NCBI GenBank assembly: GCA_036399695.1
Contig: DASWMP010000264.1
Location: 1 to 24,120 of the forward strand
DNA from: DASVEE01 sp036399695
GTDB lineage: Bacteria; Acidobacteriota; Thermoanaerobaculia; Gp7-AA8
Length of the DNA: 24,120 bases
Direction: 5' to 3'
Every line of letters begins with the position of its first letter. Position 1 is the first letter of the stretch. Of this stretch, positions 1 to 7,149 are shown piece after piece. Position numbers and translations under genes: made by a program. The notes under the pieces were generated by a model that did not search any database, was not told the origin of the DNA, and was given only the letters and a program-made list of their open reading frames with translations.

Positions 1-503
1 GCTGTTCGACGGGGGAGGAGGTCTACTCGATGGCCATCCTCCTCCAGGAAGAAGGGCTCTACGATCGCTGCCGCATCTACGCGACCGACATCAACGAAGC
101 CGTCCTGCAGAAGGCGAAAGCCGGCATCTTCCCGATCTCCACGATGCAGGAGAACACGGCCAACTACATCGCTGCCGGCGGCACGGGGACGTTCTCCGAC
201 TACTACACGGCGCGCTACGACTACACCATCTTCCGGCCGCAGTTGCGGGAGAACGTGGTCTTCGCGCAGCACAACCTCGTCACCGACGCCTCGTTCAACC
301 ACTTCAACGTCATCTTCTGCCGCAACGTCCTGATCTACTTCAACAACGCGCTGCAGGAGCGCGTGCAGCAGCTCTTCCTCCAGAGCATGGAGATGTTCGG
401 CATCCTCGGCCTGGGACGGAAAGAATCGATCCGCTACACCAACGTCCAGGACAACTACGACGAGATCGACGCCGACGAGAAGCTGTACCGGAGGGTGCGT
501 TGA
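1..503 (+). CDS. cheR: CheR chemotaxis protein methyltransferase, 5' end missing
   Basis: Members of this family transfer a methyl group from S-adenosylmethionine to glutamates of chemoreceptors or related sensors in the cytoplasm. The window begins inside the gene. The frame read from base 3 starts CSTGEEVYSMAILL, the SAM-binding motif I of CheR, so the N-terminal helical domain and the start codon lie to the left. Further on are YATDINEAVL, the acidic SAM-contacting loop, and NVIFCRNVLIYF, the strongly conserved late motif. About 166 residues are visible, and the C-terminus (EKLYRRVR, then TGA) looks complete. The stop overlaps the proposed TTG start of cheB by four bases (TTGA), so the two are probably translationally coupled. 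Family assignment is secure; whether the target is a true chemoreceptor is unknown, because none is visible here. Confidence 0.93.
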   Translation, partial: CSTGEEVYSMAILLQEEGLYDRCRIYATDINEAVLQKAKAGIFPISTMQENTANYIAAGGTGTFSDYYTARYDYTIFRPQLRENVVFAQHNLVTDASFNHFNVIFCRNVLIYFNNALQERVQQLFLQSMEMFGILGLGRKESIRYTNVQDNYDEIDADEKLYRRVR

Positions 504-1164
504 CCTCGCGCGACCATCATGGTGGCGGCGGCTCGATGCCACCGCTGCCGCCTGGCGTGCGCGCCTGGAAGGACGGCCGCGTCCTGCGCGAAGCGGCGAA
601 GAAATACGAGATCGTCGTCCTCGGCTGCTCGATGGGGGGCATGCAGGCGCTGACCACCATCCTGCGCACGCTGCCCGCCGACTTCCCGCTGCCGATCGCC
701 GTCGTGCAGCATCGCTACAAGACGTCGAACGAGGGGCTGCCGGCCTTCCTCCGCAAGGAAGCGGCTCTCGCGGTCGTCGACGTCGTCGACAAGCAGTGGA
801 TCAAGCCCGGCACGGTCTACCTGGCGCCGGCCGACTACCATCTCCTCGTCGAGCGGGGAGAGTTCAGCCTGTCGGTCGATGCTGCCGTTGCGTACTCCCG
901 TCCCTCCGCCGATGTATTGTTCGAGTCGGCCGCTGATGCTTACGGGCCGGCCGTCATCGGTGTGGTGCTCACGGGCGCCAATGCCGACGGCGCGCGCGGT
1001 GCCGTCAAAATCAAGAAAAGAGGTGGCTTCATGGTCGTACAGGACCCCGCGACGGCGGAGGCGCCGTCGATGCCCCAGTCGGCCATCGATGCCGCCCGAG
1101 TGGACCGGATTTTGCCTCTGGATCGCATCGGGCCTTTTCTGGTCGAGCTTTGCCGCAATAGCCG

Positions 1165-1168
<4 letters not shown>
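500..1168 (+). CDS. cheB: CheB-type protein-glutamate methylesterase, stand-alone catalytic domain
   Basis: This cytoplasmic enzyme removes methyl groups that CheR adds. Its 222 residues hold only the methylesterase domain. The catalytic serine is in GCSMGG (Ser44), the histidine in VVQHR (His71) and the aspartate in LTGANADGARG (Asp163). The family signature APADYHLLVE and SRPSADVLFESAA is also present. The N-terminal receiver domain that usually inhibits CheB is absent; only about 35 low-complexity residues (HHGGGGS, PPLPPG) precede the catalytic core. The start used is TTG at 500, which overlaps cheR as TTGA. ATG at 536 is an in-frame alternative that would shorten the protein by 12 residues without touching the domain. 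The 3' end overlaps the next gene as ATGA. Activity is probably controlled by partner proteins instead of direct phosphorylation; this is inference. Confidence 0.93.
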
Positions 1169-2742
<1,574 letters not shown>

Positions 2743-2779
2743 GCCATCACCTGCGATCCCATGGACGAGCGCTGCCCGC

Positions 2780-2805
2780 ACCGGTGACTCGGGCCAGTCG
2801 CCGGT
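2780..2805 (+). terminator. Candidate stem-loop downstream of the cheR-cheB-kinase operon
   Basis: ACCGGTGACT (2780-2789) pairs with AGTCGCCGGT (2796-2805) around a 6-base loop. One pair is G-U in plus-strand RNA and would be an A-C mismatch in minus-strand RNA, so the hairpin favours the plus transcript. It begins 38 bases after the kinase stop. No T-run follows, so intrinsic termination is not certain; it may only stabilise the 3' end. Confidence 0.4.
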
Positions 2806-2847
2806 GAAGCGGGGAACGAAACGTTCGACGCGCGGGGTGCGGCGTTT

Positions 2848-3072
2848 CTACGGGTGCGGGACGACCGGATTCTCGATGGATTTCGAGCCGGCCCGCCCGA
2901 CGATGCGGAGCAGGAGCCGGTAAAGCGTCTGCCCGAGCGACTCCTGGTCGCGAGCGTCGCCGGCTTCGCGAACGACAGGCTGCGACGTACGGGTGCGGGC
3001 GGCATGGACATCCGACGGGGCAACGGCGCCGACGGCGAGGGTGAGCGTGAGGACGAGTGCAAATTTGCGCAT
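2848..3072 (-). CDS. Small exported PVVPHP-family protein, copy P4 (last in operon)
   Basis: This 74-residue protein belongs to no family I recognise. It has a clear signal peptide (MRKFALVLTLTLAVGAVAP..DVHA, predicted cut before ARTRT), leaving about 50 residues. The mature part has a polar stretch with QPVV and DARD, then a cationic amphipathic segment (LYRLLLRIVGR), and ends ENPVVPHP. The start is fixed by AAGGAG nine bases upstream (3082-3087) and by alignment with its three neighbours. The last eight codons are base-for-base identical to those of P3, suggesting recent duplication or gene conversion, while the middle has diverged. It is the last copy before the convergent kinase gene. It is probably secreted to the periplasm or beyond. 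Whether it is a signal, an antimicrobial or something else is open. Confidence 0.72.
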   Translation of the reverse strand: MRKFALVLTLTLAVGAVAPSDVHAARTRTSQPVVREAGDARDQESLGQTLYRLLLRIVGRAGSKSIENPVVPHP

Positions 3073-3104
3073 TGGTTGGTTCTCCTTTTCGCGTGCGGCG
3101 TGTC

Positions 3105-3323
3105 TTACGGGTGCGGGACGACCGGATTCTCGGTAAGGAGGCTCCGGACGCCGAGCGTGAGGCGGCGGAGAAGACGCTGGAAACGCTGGACCGTCGTTTC
3201 TTCCTGCCCGTTGTCGCGCGCGGCGACCGGTTGTTCCGACTGATGGCGCGCGGCGTAGACATCGTGCGGCGCGAGGACCGTGAGGGCGAGCGTGAGGGAG
3301 AGGGCGAGCGTGACTTTACGCAT
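3105..3323 (-). CDS. Small exported PVVPHP-family protein, copy P3
   Basis: This 72-residue member of the tandem family has a signal peptide MRKVTLALSLTLALTVLAP followed by HDVYA, with a predicted cut before ARHQS. The mature part, about 48 residues, contains EQPVAARD, the basic helix QRFQRLLRRLTLGVR, and the tail TENPVVPHP. Its start overlaps the end of P2 by eight bases, and AAAGGA lies nine bases upstream (3333-3338), so it is probably translated partly by coupling. P4 follows after 32 bases. The same layout in all four copies (export signal, variable polar linker, RLLxR helix, invariant tail) argues that it is a real gene despite its size. Function unknown. Confidence 0.74.
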   Translation of the reverse strand: MRKVTLALSLTLALTVLAPHDVYAARHQSEQPVAARDNGQEETTVQRFQRLLRRLTLGVRSLLTENPVVPHP

Positions 3324-3555
3324 TGGTGATTTTCCTTTCAGTCGTTGTCGGTTGCGGGTGCGGGACGACGGGCGCTTCGAGAGGCGTCAGGCGGAAGCGG
3401 CGCAGCAGACGCTGAACGTGGCCGAGCAGGCCGCGCTCCTCCTGCGAAAGCTGCGTGTTCTCGCGATCGCGGGTGCGCGCCGCGAAGGCTTCGCCCGGAA
3501 CTGCGGCAGTGAGGGCAACGGCGAGCGAGAGGGCAACGGTTACTTTGCGGATCAT
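3316..3555 (-). CDS. Small exported PVVPHP-family protein, copy P2 with C-terminal extension
   Basis: This is a 79-residue member starting MIRKVTVALSLAVALTAAVP, with a predicted cut after GEAFA. The basic segment is HVQRLLRRFRL. The shared tail PVVPHP is present but is not the end: the codon at the family stop position is CAA where P3 has TAA. Translation therefore continues 12 residues (QPTTTERKITNA) and stops inside the start region of P3, giving an 8-base overlap. The start at 3555 is chosen because AAGGAG lies six bases upstream (3562-3567) and the protein then aligns with its paralogs. An in-frame ATG at 3570 (MKEKIM) overlaps the P1 stop as ATGA and is a possible coupled start. The extension may impair or change the function of the conserved tail. 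Confidence 0.7.
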   Translation of the reverse strand: MIRKVTVALSLAVALTAAVPGEAFAARTRDRENTQLSQEERGLLGHVQRLLRRFRLTPLEAPVVPHPQPTTTERKITNA

Positions 3556-3566
3556 GATCTTCTCCT

Positions 3567-3794
3567 TCATGGATGCGGTACGACGGGATGCTCAGTAGAC
3601 ACGATTTTCCCGGGGCCGAAGAGCCGCGCGAGCAGACGTTTCAGTCCGCGGAGGGCGTCCTCTCCGCGATCGCGTGCGATCCGCGGTTCGGCCGTCTGGT
3701 TGCGCGGTGCGGCGAGGACCGTCGCGGGCGCAATCGTGACTGTAAAAAGGACGAGAAAAGCAAAAGCCATGGCCTTGACAGACGAAGGGCGCAT
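3567..3794 (-). CDS. Small exported PVVPHP-family protein, copy P1 (first in operon)
   Basis: This 75-residue protein is the most divergent copy and the nearest to the TPR gene. The signal peptide has a longer basic start (MRPSSVKAMAFAFLVLFTVT), with a predicted cut after ATVLA. The mature part, about 47 residues, has AEPRIARDRGED, the basic helix LRGLKRLLARLFGPGK and the tail STEHPVVPHP. The ATG at 3794 is supported by a perfect AGGAGG seven bases upstream (3802-3807); the reading frame is open further upstream but without such a site. The tail uses different synonymous codons (GTA for Val, CAT for His) from the other copies, so the peptide sequence is what is conserved, not just a DNA repeat. 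Function unknown. Confidence 0.72.
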   Translation of the reverse strand: MRPSSVKAMAFAFLVLFTVTIAPATVLAAPRNQTAEPRIARDRGEDALRGLKRLLARLFGPGKIVSTEHPVVPHP

Positions 3795-3837
3795 AAAAGT
3801 TCCTCCTGTTTGTGAACGTGCTTTGTGACGGATTGTC

Positions 3838-3855
3838 GCAGCGGTAGACCGCTGC
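3838..3855 (-). promoter_or_regulatory. Hairpin between the TPR gene and the peptide genes
   Basis: GCAGCGG and CCGCTGC form a perfect 7-bp stem with a 4-base loop in the 95-bp gap between the TPR stop and the first peptide start. There is no T-run after it on the minus strand. It could be a processing site or partial attenuator that changes the ratio of peptide to TPR messages. Confidence 0.35.
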
Positions 3856-3889
3856 ACGGCTCGACGGCGAGCTCTGCGAAGGAAGAGGG

Positions 3890-5233
3890 TTAGTCTTCGA
3901 TGGAGCCGGCGGGCGAGGGCGCATACAGGCGGGGCCGCTCGGCCGGAAGCTCGCGCAGAAAGTTGTAGACGTGACGAACGAGGCTCGGCTGGGCCTGGCC
4001 GAGCGCAACGGCTTCCCGTAGAAACGACAGCGCCGTGATGGCGCGCGACGTCATACCGGCGCGCGTGAAGCGCGCAACGATGTCCCGGCAGATGACTGGT
4101 ACTTCGGCCGGCTGACCGGCCAGCAGCAACGCCTCGGCAAGCTCCAGCGCGACGAGTCCGGAGTCGCCGATGATGTCCAGCGATTCGAATTCACGCCACG
4201 ACTGACGCAGGACCGGGATCGCATCCTGGAGCCGTCCGGCCGTGACGAGTGTCCGGCCGAGGTTCCAGCGGCTGCGCGTGCGCTCGACCGTCATGTTCAG
4301 CATCTCGTACTCGTCGATGCAACGGCGGAACTGCATGACCGCCTGGTCGGCACGTCCGAGCTGCTGATGGCAAAGCGCCACGTTGTGAATCACACCGACG
4401 CGCGTGACGCCGTCGAGATCCTGATCGTCCATCAATTCCTCCCAGATCGACAGTGCCACGGCGGCATCACCGGTCTGGAACACGATCGCCGCTTCGAACA
4501 TCCGTGCGGTGATCGTCCGCGAACGGTCGCCGAAGCGCTCGAACGTCTCGGCCGCTTCGCGCGTGAGGGCAATCGCCTCAGGAATGCGGTCGATGGACCG
4601 GAGGATCGATGAGCGGACGACTTTCAGCCGCGCCAGGTCGTACTCCGGCAGCGGCACCTGCTCGAACAGCCGGCAGGCGTCATCACAGGCGCTCAGCGCC
4701 TCCGGGAAACGGCCGACGAACGACAGGGCATAAGCACGCTCCCGCAGCGACTGCGCGCGGAGCTTGATCACGTAATCACAGGGATAGCCGACGACGTCCA
4801 GCTCTTCGGCGACGGCGCTGGCCAGCAACGTCATCTCGATGGCTTTGGCGGGGGAGGTCTCCAGGACGCGAGGAACGCGCTCGAGCAACTGCCTGACCAT
4901 GCCGGCGGTCCAGACGCCTTCCGTCTGCCGCAGCTTCGTGGCCCACCAGGTCGACGGGCCGCTGAGGATCTGGTCGCAGAGGACCGTGGCAACCGCATCT
5001 TCTTCGCGCGCCCGCTCGGCGAACGCCATCACATCCATGATCACCTGTTTCGGAGCCGGTTTCGCCTCTTCCGCCCACGCGTCCTCGGTACCGAGAGCCT
5101 GGACGATGTCGCGGTGCGATTCGAGCTCTTGCGCGCATCGCCAGCAACAAGCGACGTGCGCCTCGATCTCACCTGCGATGGGCGATGTGCCCTCGGCGAA
5201 TTGGAACAGGGATTCGTCGTCGTAATGTGTCAT
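3890..5233 (-). CDS. Soluble zf-HC2 (anti-sigma-type) zinc finger plus TPR-repeat protein
   Basis: This 447-residue protein starts MTHYDDESLF. Near the N-terminus is H26-x3-C30-x2-C33 (EAHVACCWRC), the zinc-binding motif of ZAS/zf-HC2 anti-sigma factors. From roughly residue 140 to 430 it is made of helical pairs typical of tetratricopeptide repeats, such as SFVGRFPEALSACDDACRLF, HQQLGRADQAVMQFRRCIDEY and GRTLVTAGRLQDAIPVLRQS. No signal peptide or membrane helix is seen, so it should be cytoplasmic. The ATG at 5233 is preferred because the zinc finger then lies at the normal distance from the start; upstream codons look non-coding, and no strong ribosome site is visible. No sigma-factor gene is adjacent; the divergent neighbour is arfB. 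Downstream on the same strand come four small exported proteins. It may bind a sigma factor, a peptide or both; this is inference. Confidence 0.85.
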   Translation of the reverse strand: MTHYDDESLFQFAEGTSPIAGEIEAHVACCWRCAQELESHRDIVQALGTEDAWAEEAKPAPKQVIMDVMAFAERAREEDAVATVLCDQILSGPSTWWATKLRQTEGVWTAGMVRQLLERVPRVLETSPAKAIEMTLLASAVAEELDVVGYPCDYVIKLRAQSLRERAYALSFVGRFPEALSACDDACRLFEQVPLPEYDLARLKVVRSSILRSIDRIPEAIALTREAAETFERFGDRSRTITARMFEAAIVFQTGDAAVALSIWEELMDDQDLDGVTRVGVIHNVALCHQQLGRADQAVMQFRRCIDEYEMLNMTVERTRSRWNLGRTLVTAGRLQDAIPVLRQSWREFESLDIIGDSGLVALELAEALLLAGQPAEVPVICRDIVARFTRAGMTSRAITALSFLREAVALGQAQPSLVRHVYNFLRELPAERPRLYAPSPAGSIED

Positions 5234-5427
5234 GCGCGTTCGATGTGACTTATGGGTGGCAAGGTAGCACGAATGAGGAATTATGTCACCATGAATTTGA
5301 GGTCGGAATTTGCTTCCGCCCTCTCGGTGCACAGCGACGGATGCACCGCCTTCCTGCCCCAGCGAGTTTCGGGCCAGCTTTAATTCCGCCCTGCGAACTA
5401 TACCGCCGCCGCTATCATTCAGATTCC
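5234..5427. other. Divergent promoter region between the TPR gene and arfB
   Basis: This 194-bp non-coding stretch must carry promoters for both directions. The part at about 5270-5310 is clearly richer in A and T than the rest of the window. On the minus strand it contains CATAAT with a poor upstream hexamer; on the plus strand GCTATCATTC lies just before arfB. No convincing full promoter or regulator site could be assigned. Confidence 0.4.
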
Positions 5428-5844
5428 ATGCGAGATCTCGACCTTGGAAACGGTGTCATCGTCCCGGAAAGCCTCCTCCGCGCCGTCACTTCGCGCAGCG
5501 GCGGCCCCGGCGGACAGAACGTCAATAAGCTCGAGACGAAGGTGACGATCGAGGTCGACGTCGAGGCTCTCCCGCTGTCCGAGGAGCAGAAGACGCTCGT
5601 CCGCACGCGCGTCGGCGGCCGCATCAATAAAGCAGGCGCCCTCCGCGTCACCTCCCAGGCCGAGCGCACCCAGCTCGCCAACCGCGACCGCGCCCTGGCC
5701 CGCCTCGAGGAGCTCCTCCGCGACGCGCTGGAAGAGGCCACCCCCCGCAAGCCCACACGCATCCCCAGGGTCCAGAAGCGCATCCGCCTCGAAGGCAAGA
5801 AGCGCCGCAGCGAGACCAAGCGGTTGAGAACGCGGCTGGATTAG
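5428..5844 (+). CDS. arfB: ArfB-like peptidyl-tRNA hydrolase (ribosome rescue)
   Basis: ArfB (YaeJ) enters stalled ribosomes that lack a stop codon and hydrolyses the peptidyl-tRNA. This 138-residue protein has the catalytic GGQ loop within SRSGGPGGQNVNKLETKV and lacks the codon-recognition domain of full release factors. It ends in a strongly basic tail (RVQKRIRLEGKKRRSETKRL), which in known ArfB binds the empty mRNA channel. Its length matches the family (about 140). The ATG at 5428 is chosen because the conserved domain begins at once (LGNGVIVPESLL); the frame is open upstream, but that part has no similarity to the family. It lies alone between the divergent TPR gene and an inverted repeat that starts 12 bases after its stop. 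Confidence 0.92.
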   Translation: MRDLDLGNGVIVPESLLRAVTSRSGGPGGQNVNKLETKVTIEVDVEALPLSEEQKTLVRTRVGGRINKAGALRVTSQAERTQLANRDRALARLEELLRDALEEATPRKPTRIPRVQKRIRLEGKKRRSETKRLRTRLD

Positions 5845-5855
5845 CGCCAAAGGGG

Positions 5856-5957
5856 AACGATGGGACCTATGGGACAGATGGGACTTATGGGACCGATGGT
5901 TGGCGGCGCGCAGCCATACGTCCTATAGGTCCCATCTGTCCTATAGGTCTCATCGTT
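5856..5957. repeat. Interspersed inverted repeat, copy A
   Basis: The left arm (5856-5899) begins AACGATGGGACCTATGGGAC and is built of 9-bp units ATGGGACNN. The right arm (5914-5957) is its imperfect reverse complement, 44 bases each, around a 14-base GC-rich centre. It lies 12 bases after arfB and about 120 bases before the LiaI/F-like operon. The same element recurs three more times in the window. As RNA it would form a long hairpin and could work as a terminator or mRNA stabiliser. Confidence 0.85.
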
Positions 5958-5982
5958 TAACCCGGCGCTCCAGCCCCAGGCC

Positions 5983-6014
5983 CCATTCACCGGTCCCTCT
6001 CCGCCATTCACCGG
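5983..6014. promoter_or_regulatory. 11-bp direct repeat with 21-bp period, candidate LytTR operator
   Basis: CCATTCACCGG occurs at 5983-5993 and again at 6004-6014, exactly 21 bp apart, two helical turns. With one mismatch the match extends through the following CCC. It is upstream of the operon that encodes a LytTR response regulator. LytTR proteins such as BtsR, YpdB and AgrA bind direct repeats of about 8-10 bp with a period near 21 bp. Autoregulation is therefore plausible. The match to a specific consensus is not established. Confidence 0.5.
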
Positions 6015-6074
6015 CCCCGGCGAGCCATCCGCCTTGCGTTGCCGTAACTTGCCGGCATGTTCACGGAGGCTCAC

Positions 6075-6449
6075 ATGCACAACGAACCCGACTACCGGCG
6101 CCACCTCGACCTGGCCAAGCTGTGCGCCGGCGCCGTCATGCTCCTCATCGGCGGGCTGGCGTTTCTCGACTCCATCGACGTCATCGACATCGCCTCGCCG
6201 TGGCGCTGGTGGCCGCTCATCCTGATCGGCGTCGGCGCGGCGTCGGAGATCGATGCCATCCGCAACCGGCGGTCCAGCGGCGGCTTCGCCCTCATGGGAA
6301 CCGGAATCTGGCTGCTCATCGCATCGCAGCAACTGCTCGGCTTCACCTACCGCACCGGCTTTCCGCTGCTCGTCGTCTTCGTCGGGCTCGGAATGATCGT
6401 GCACGCCTTCACCGACCTGCCGAAGGAGAAGTCACATGGACAGCGGTAA
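6075..6449 (+). CDS. LiaI/LiaF-like small membrane protein
   Basis: This 124-residue protein has about four hydrophobic segments: LCAGAVMLLIGGLAFLD, WWPLILIGVGAA, FALMGTGIWLLIAS and FPLLVVFVGLGMIVHAF. The spacing and the WRWWPLILIGVG signature match the LiaF transmembrane-like domain family found in envelope-stress operons. The ATG at 6075 is preferred over the one at 6057 because GGAGG lies five bases before it. It overlaps the next gene by 14 bases. It probably sits in the inner membrane with the larger LiaF-like partner and the kinase encoded downstream. Its exact task is unknown; in Bacillus, LiaF-type proteins hold the kinase inactive until the envelope is damaged. Confidence 0.82.
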   Translation: MHNEPDYRRHLDLAKLCAGAVMLLIGGLAFLDSIDVIDIASPWRWWPLILIGVGAASEIDAIRNRRSSGGFALMGTGIWLLIASQQLLGFTYRTGFPLLVVFVGLGMIVHAFTDLPKEKSHGQR

Positions 6450-7149
6450 CGCGCTCCGCATCACCCCGAAACTGCTCTTCGGCCTCGGTGTCATGGCGCT
6501 GGGCCTGCTCTGGACGCTCGACAACCTCGACATCCTCGAATCCGAGCGCATCACCATCTGGTGGCCCGTCGTCCTGATCCTCATCGGGCTCGTGAAGCTG
6601 TTCGATGACCGGGGCGGACGGGGCGCCGGGATCATCCTGACGCTCGTCGGCGCCGTCATCCTTCTCGGCAACCTCGACATCGTCAACTGGAACGTCTTCG
6701 AGCTCATCCCGCTGATCATCGCCGGCGTCGGCGCCAAGCTCGTCTGGGATGCACTCGTGCGCCGCCGCGAGCGCACGTCGGCCGATCACGACCCCGGCTC
6801 GACCGTCAGCGCCTTCGCCATGATGGCCGGCATCAAGCGGCGGAACATCTCGACCTCCTTCCGCGGCGGCGACGTCAACGCCATCATGGGAGGTGTGGAG
6901 CTCGACCTGCGCGAAGCGAAGATCCCCGATGGACAGGAGGCGGTGCTCGATACCTTTGCCTTCTGGGGCGGCATCGAGATCACGGTCCCGCACAACTGGC
7001 GCGTCGTCGGACAGGTGATGCCGCTCATGGGAGGATTCGTCGACAACACGGTGAGCGGCGGCTCCGGCCCGGTGCTCACCGTGCGCGGTGCCGCCGTGAT
7101 GGGAGCGGTCGAGGTGAAGAATTCGGGCGATGCACCCGCTTCTCGCTGA
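6436..7149 (+). CDS. LiaF-like membrane protein with C-terminal adhesin-like domain
   Basis: This 237-residue protein has a membrane half (residues 10-110). The segments are LLFGLGVMALGLLWTLDNLD, IWWPVVLILIGLVKLF, GAGIILTLVGAVILLGNLD and LIPLIIAGVGAKLVWDALV. The soluble half (about 130-235) contains AIMGGVELDLREAKIPDG, AFWGGIEITVPHNWRV and MPLMGGFVDN. This repeated GG-beta pattern is the LiaF C-terminal / cell-wall-active antibiotic response domain. AGGAG lies eight bases before the ATG at 6436. It overlaps the upstream gene by 14 and the downstream kinase gene by 20 bases, so all four genes form one operon. By analogy to LiaF it may repress the kinase or sense membrane damage; here the partner kinase is LytS-like instead of LiaS-like. 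Confidence 0.87.
   Translation: MDSGNALRITPKLLFGLGVMALGLLWTLDNLDILESERITIWWPVVLILIGLVKLFDDRGGRGAGIILTLVGAVILLGNLDIVNWNVFELIPLIIAGVGAKLVWDALVRRRERTSADHDPGSTVSAFAMMAGIKRRNISTSFRGGDVNAIMGGVELDLREAKIPDGQEAVLDTFAFWGGIEITVPHNWRVVGQVMPLMGGFVDNTVSGGSGPVLTVRGAAVMGAVEVKNSGDAPASR

Noticed and set aside
3280..3828. Plus-strand open frames across the small-peptide region
   Set aside because: They lack ribosome sites and protein-like composition; the four minus-strand genes with signal peptides, ribosome sites and synonymous tail variation explain this region better.
5185..5427. N-terminal extension of ArfB
   Set aside because: The open frame continues upstream, but the ArfB domain begins at the ATG at 5428 and the upstream part overlaps the TPR start and promoter region.
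5856..5957. CRISPR-like array of short repeats
   Set aside because: The 9-bp units are contiguous without spacers and are arranged as mirror arms; no cas genes are near.
5983..6014. Direct repeat as a remnant of a target-site duplication from repeat copy A
   Set aside because: Both repeats lie on the same side of copy A and do not flank it, so a duplication at insertion does not explain them.
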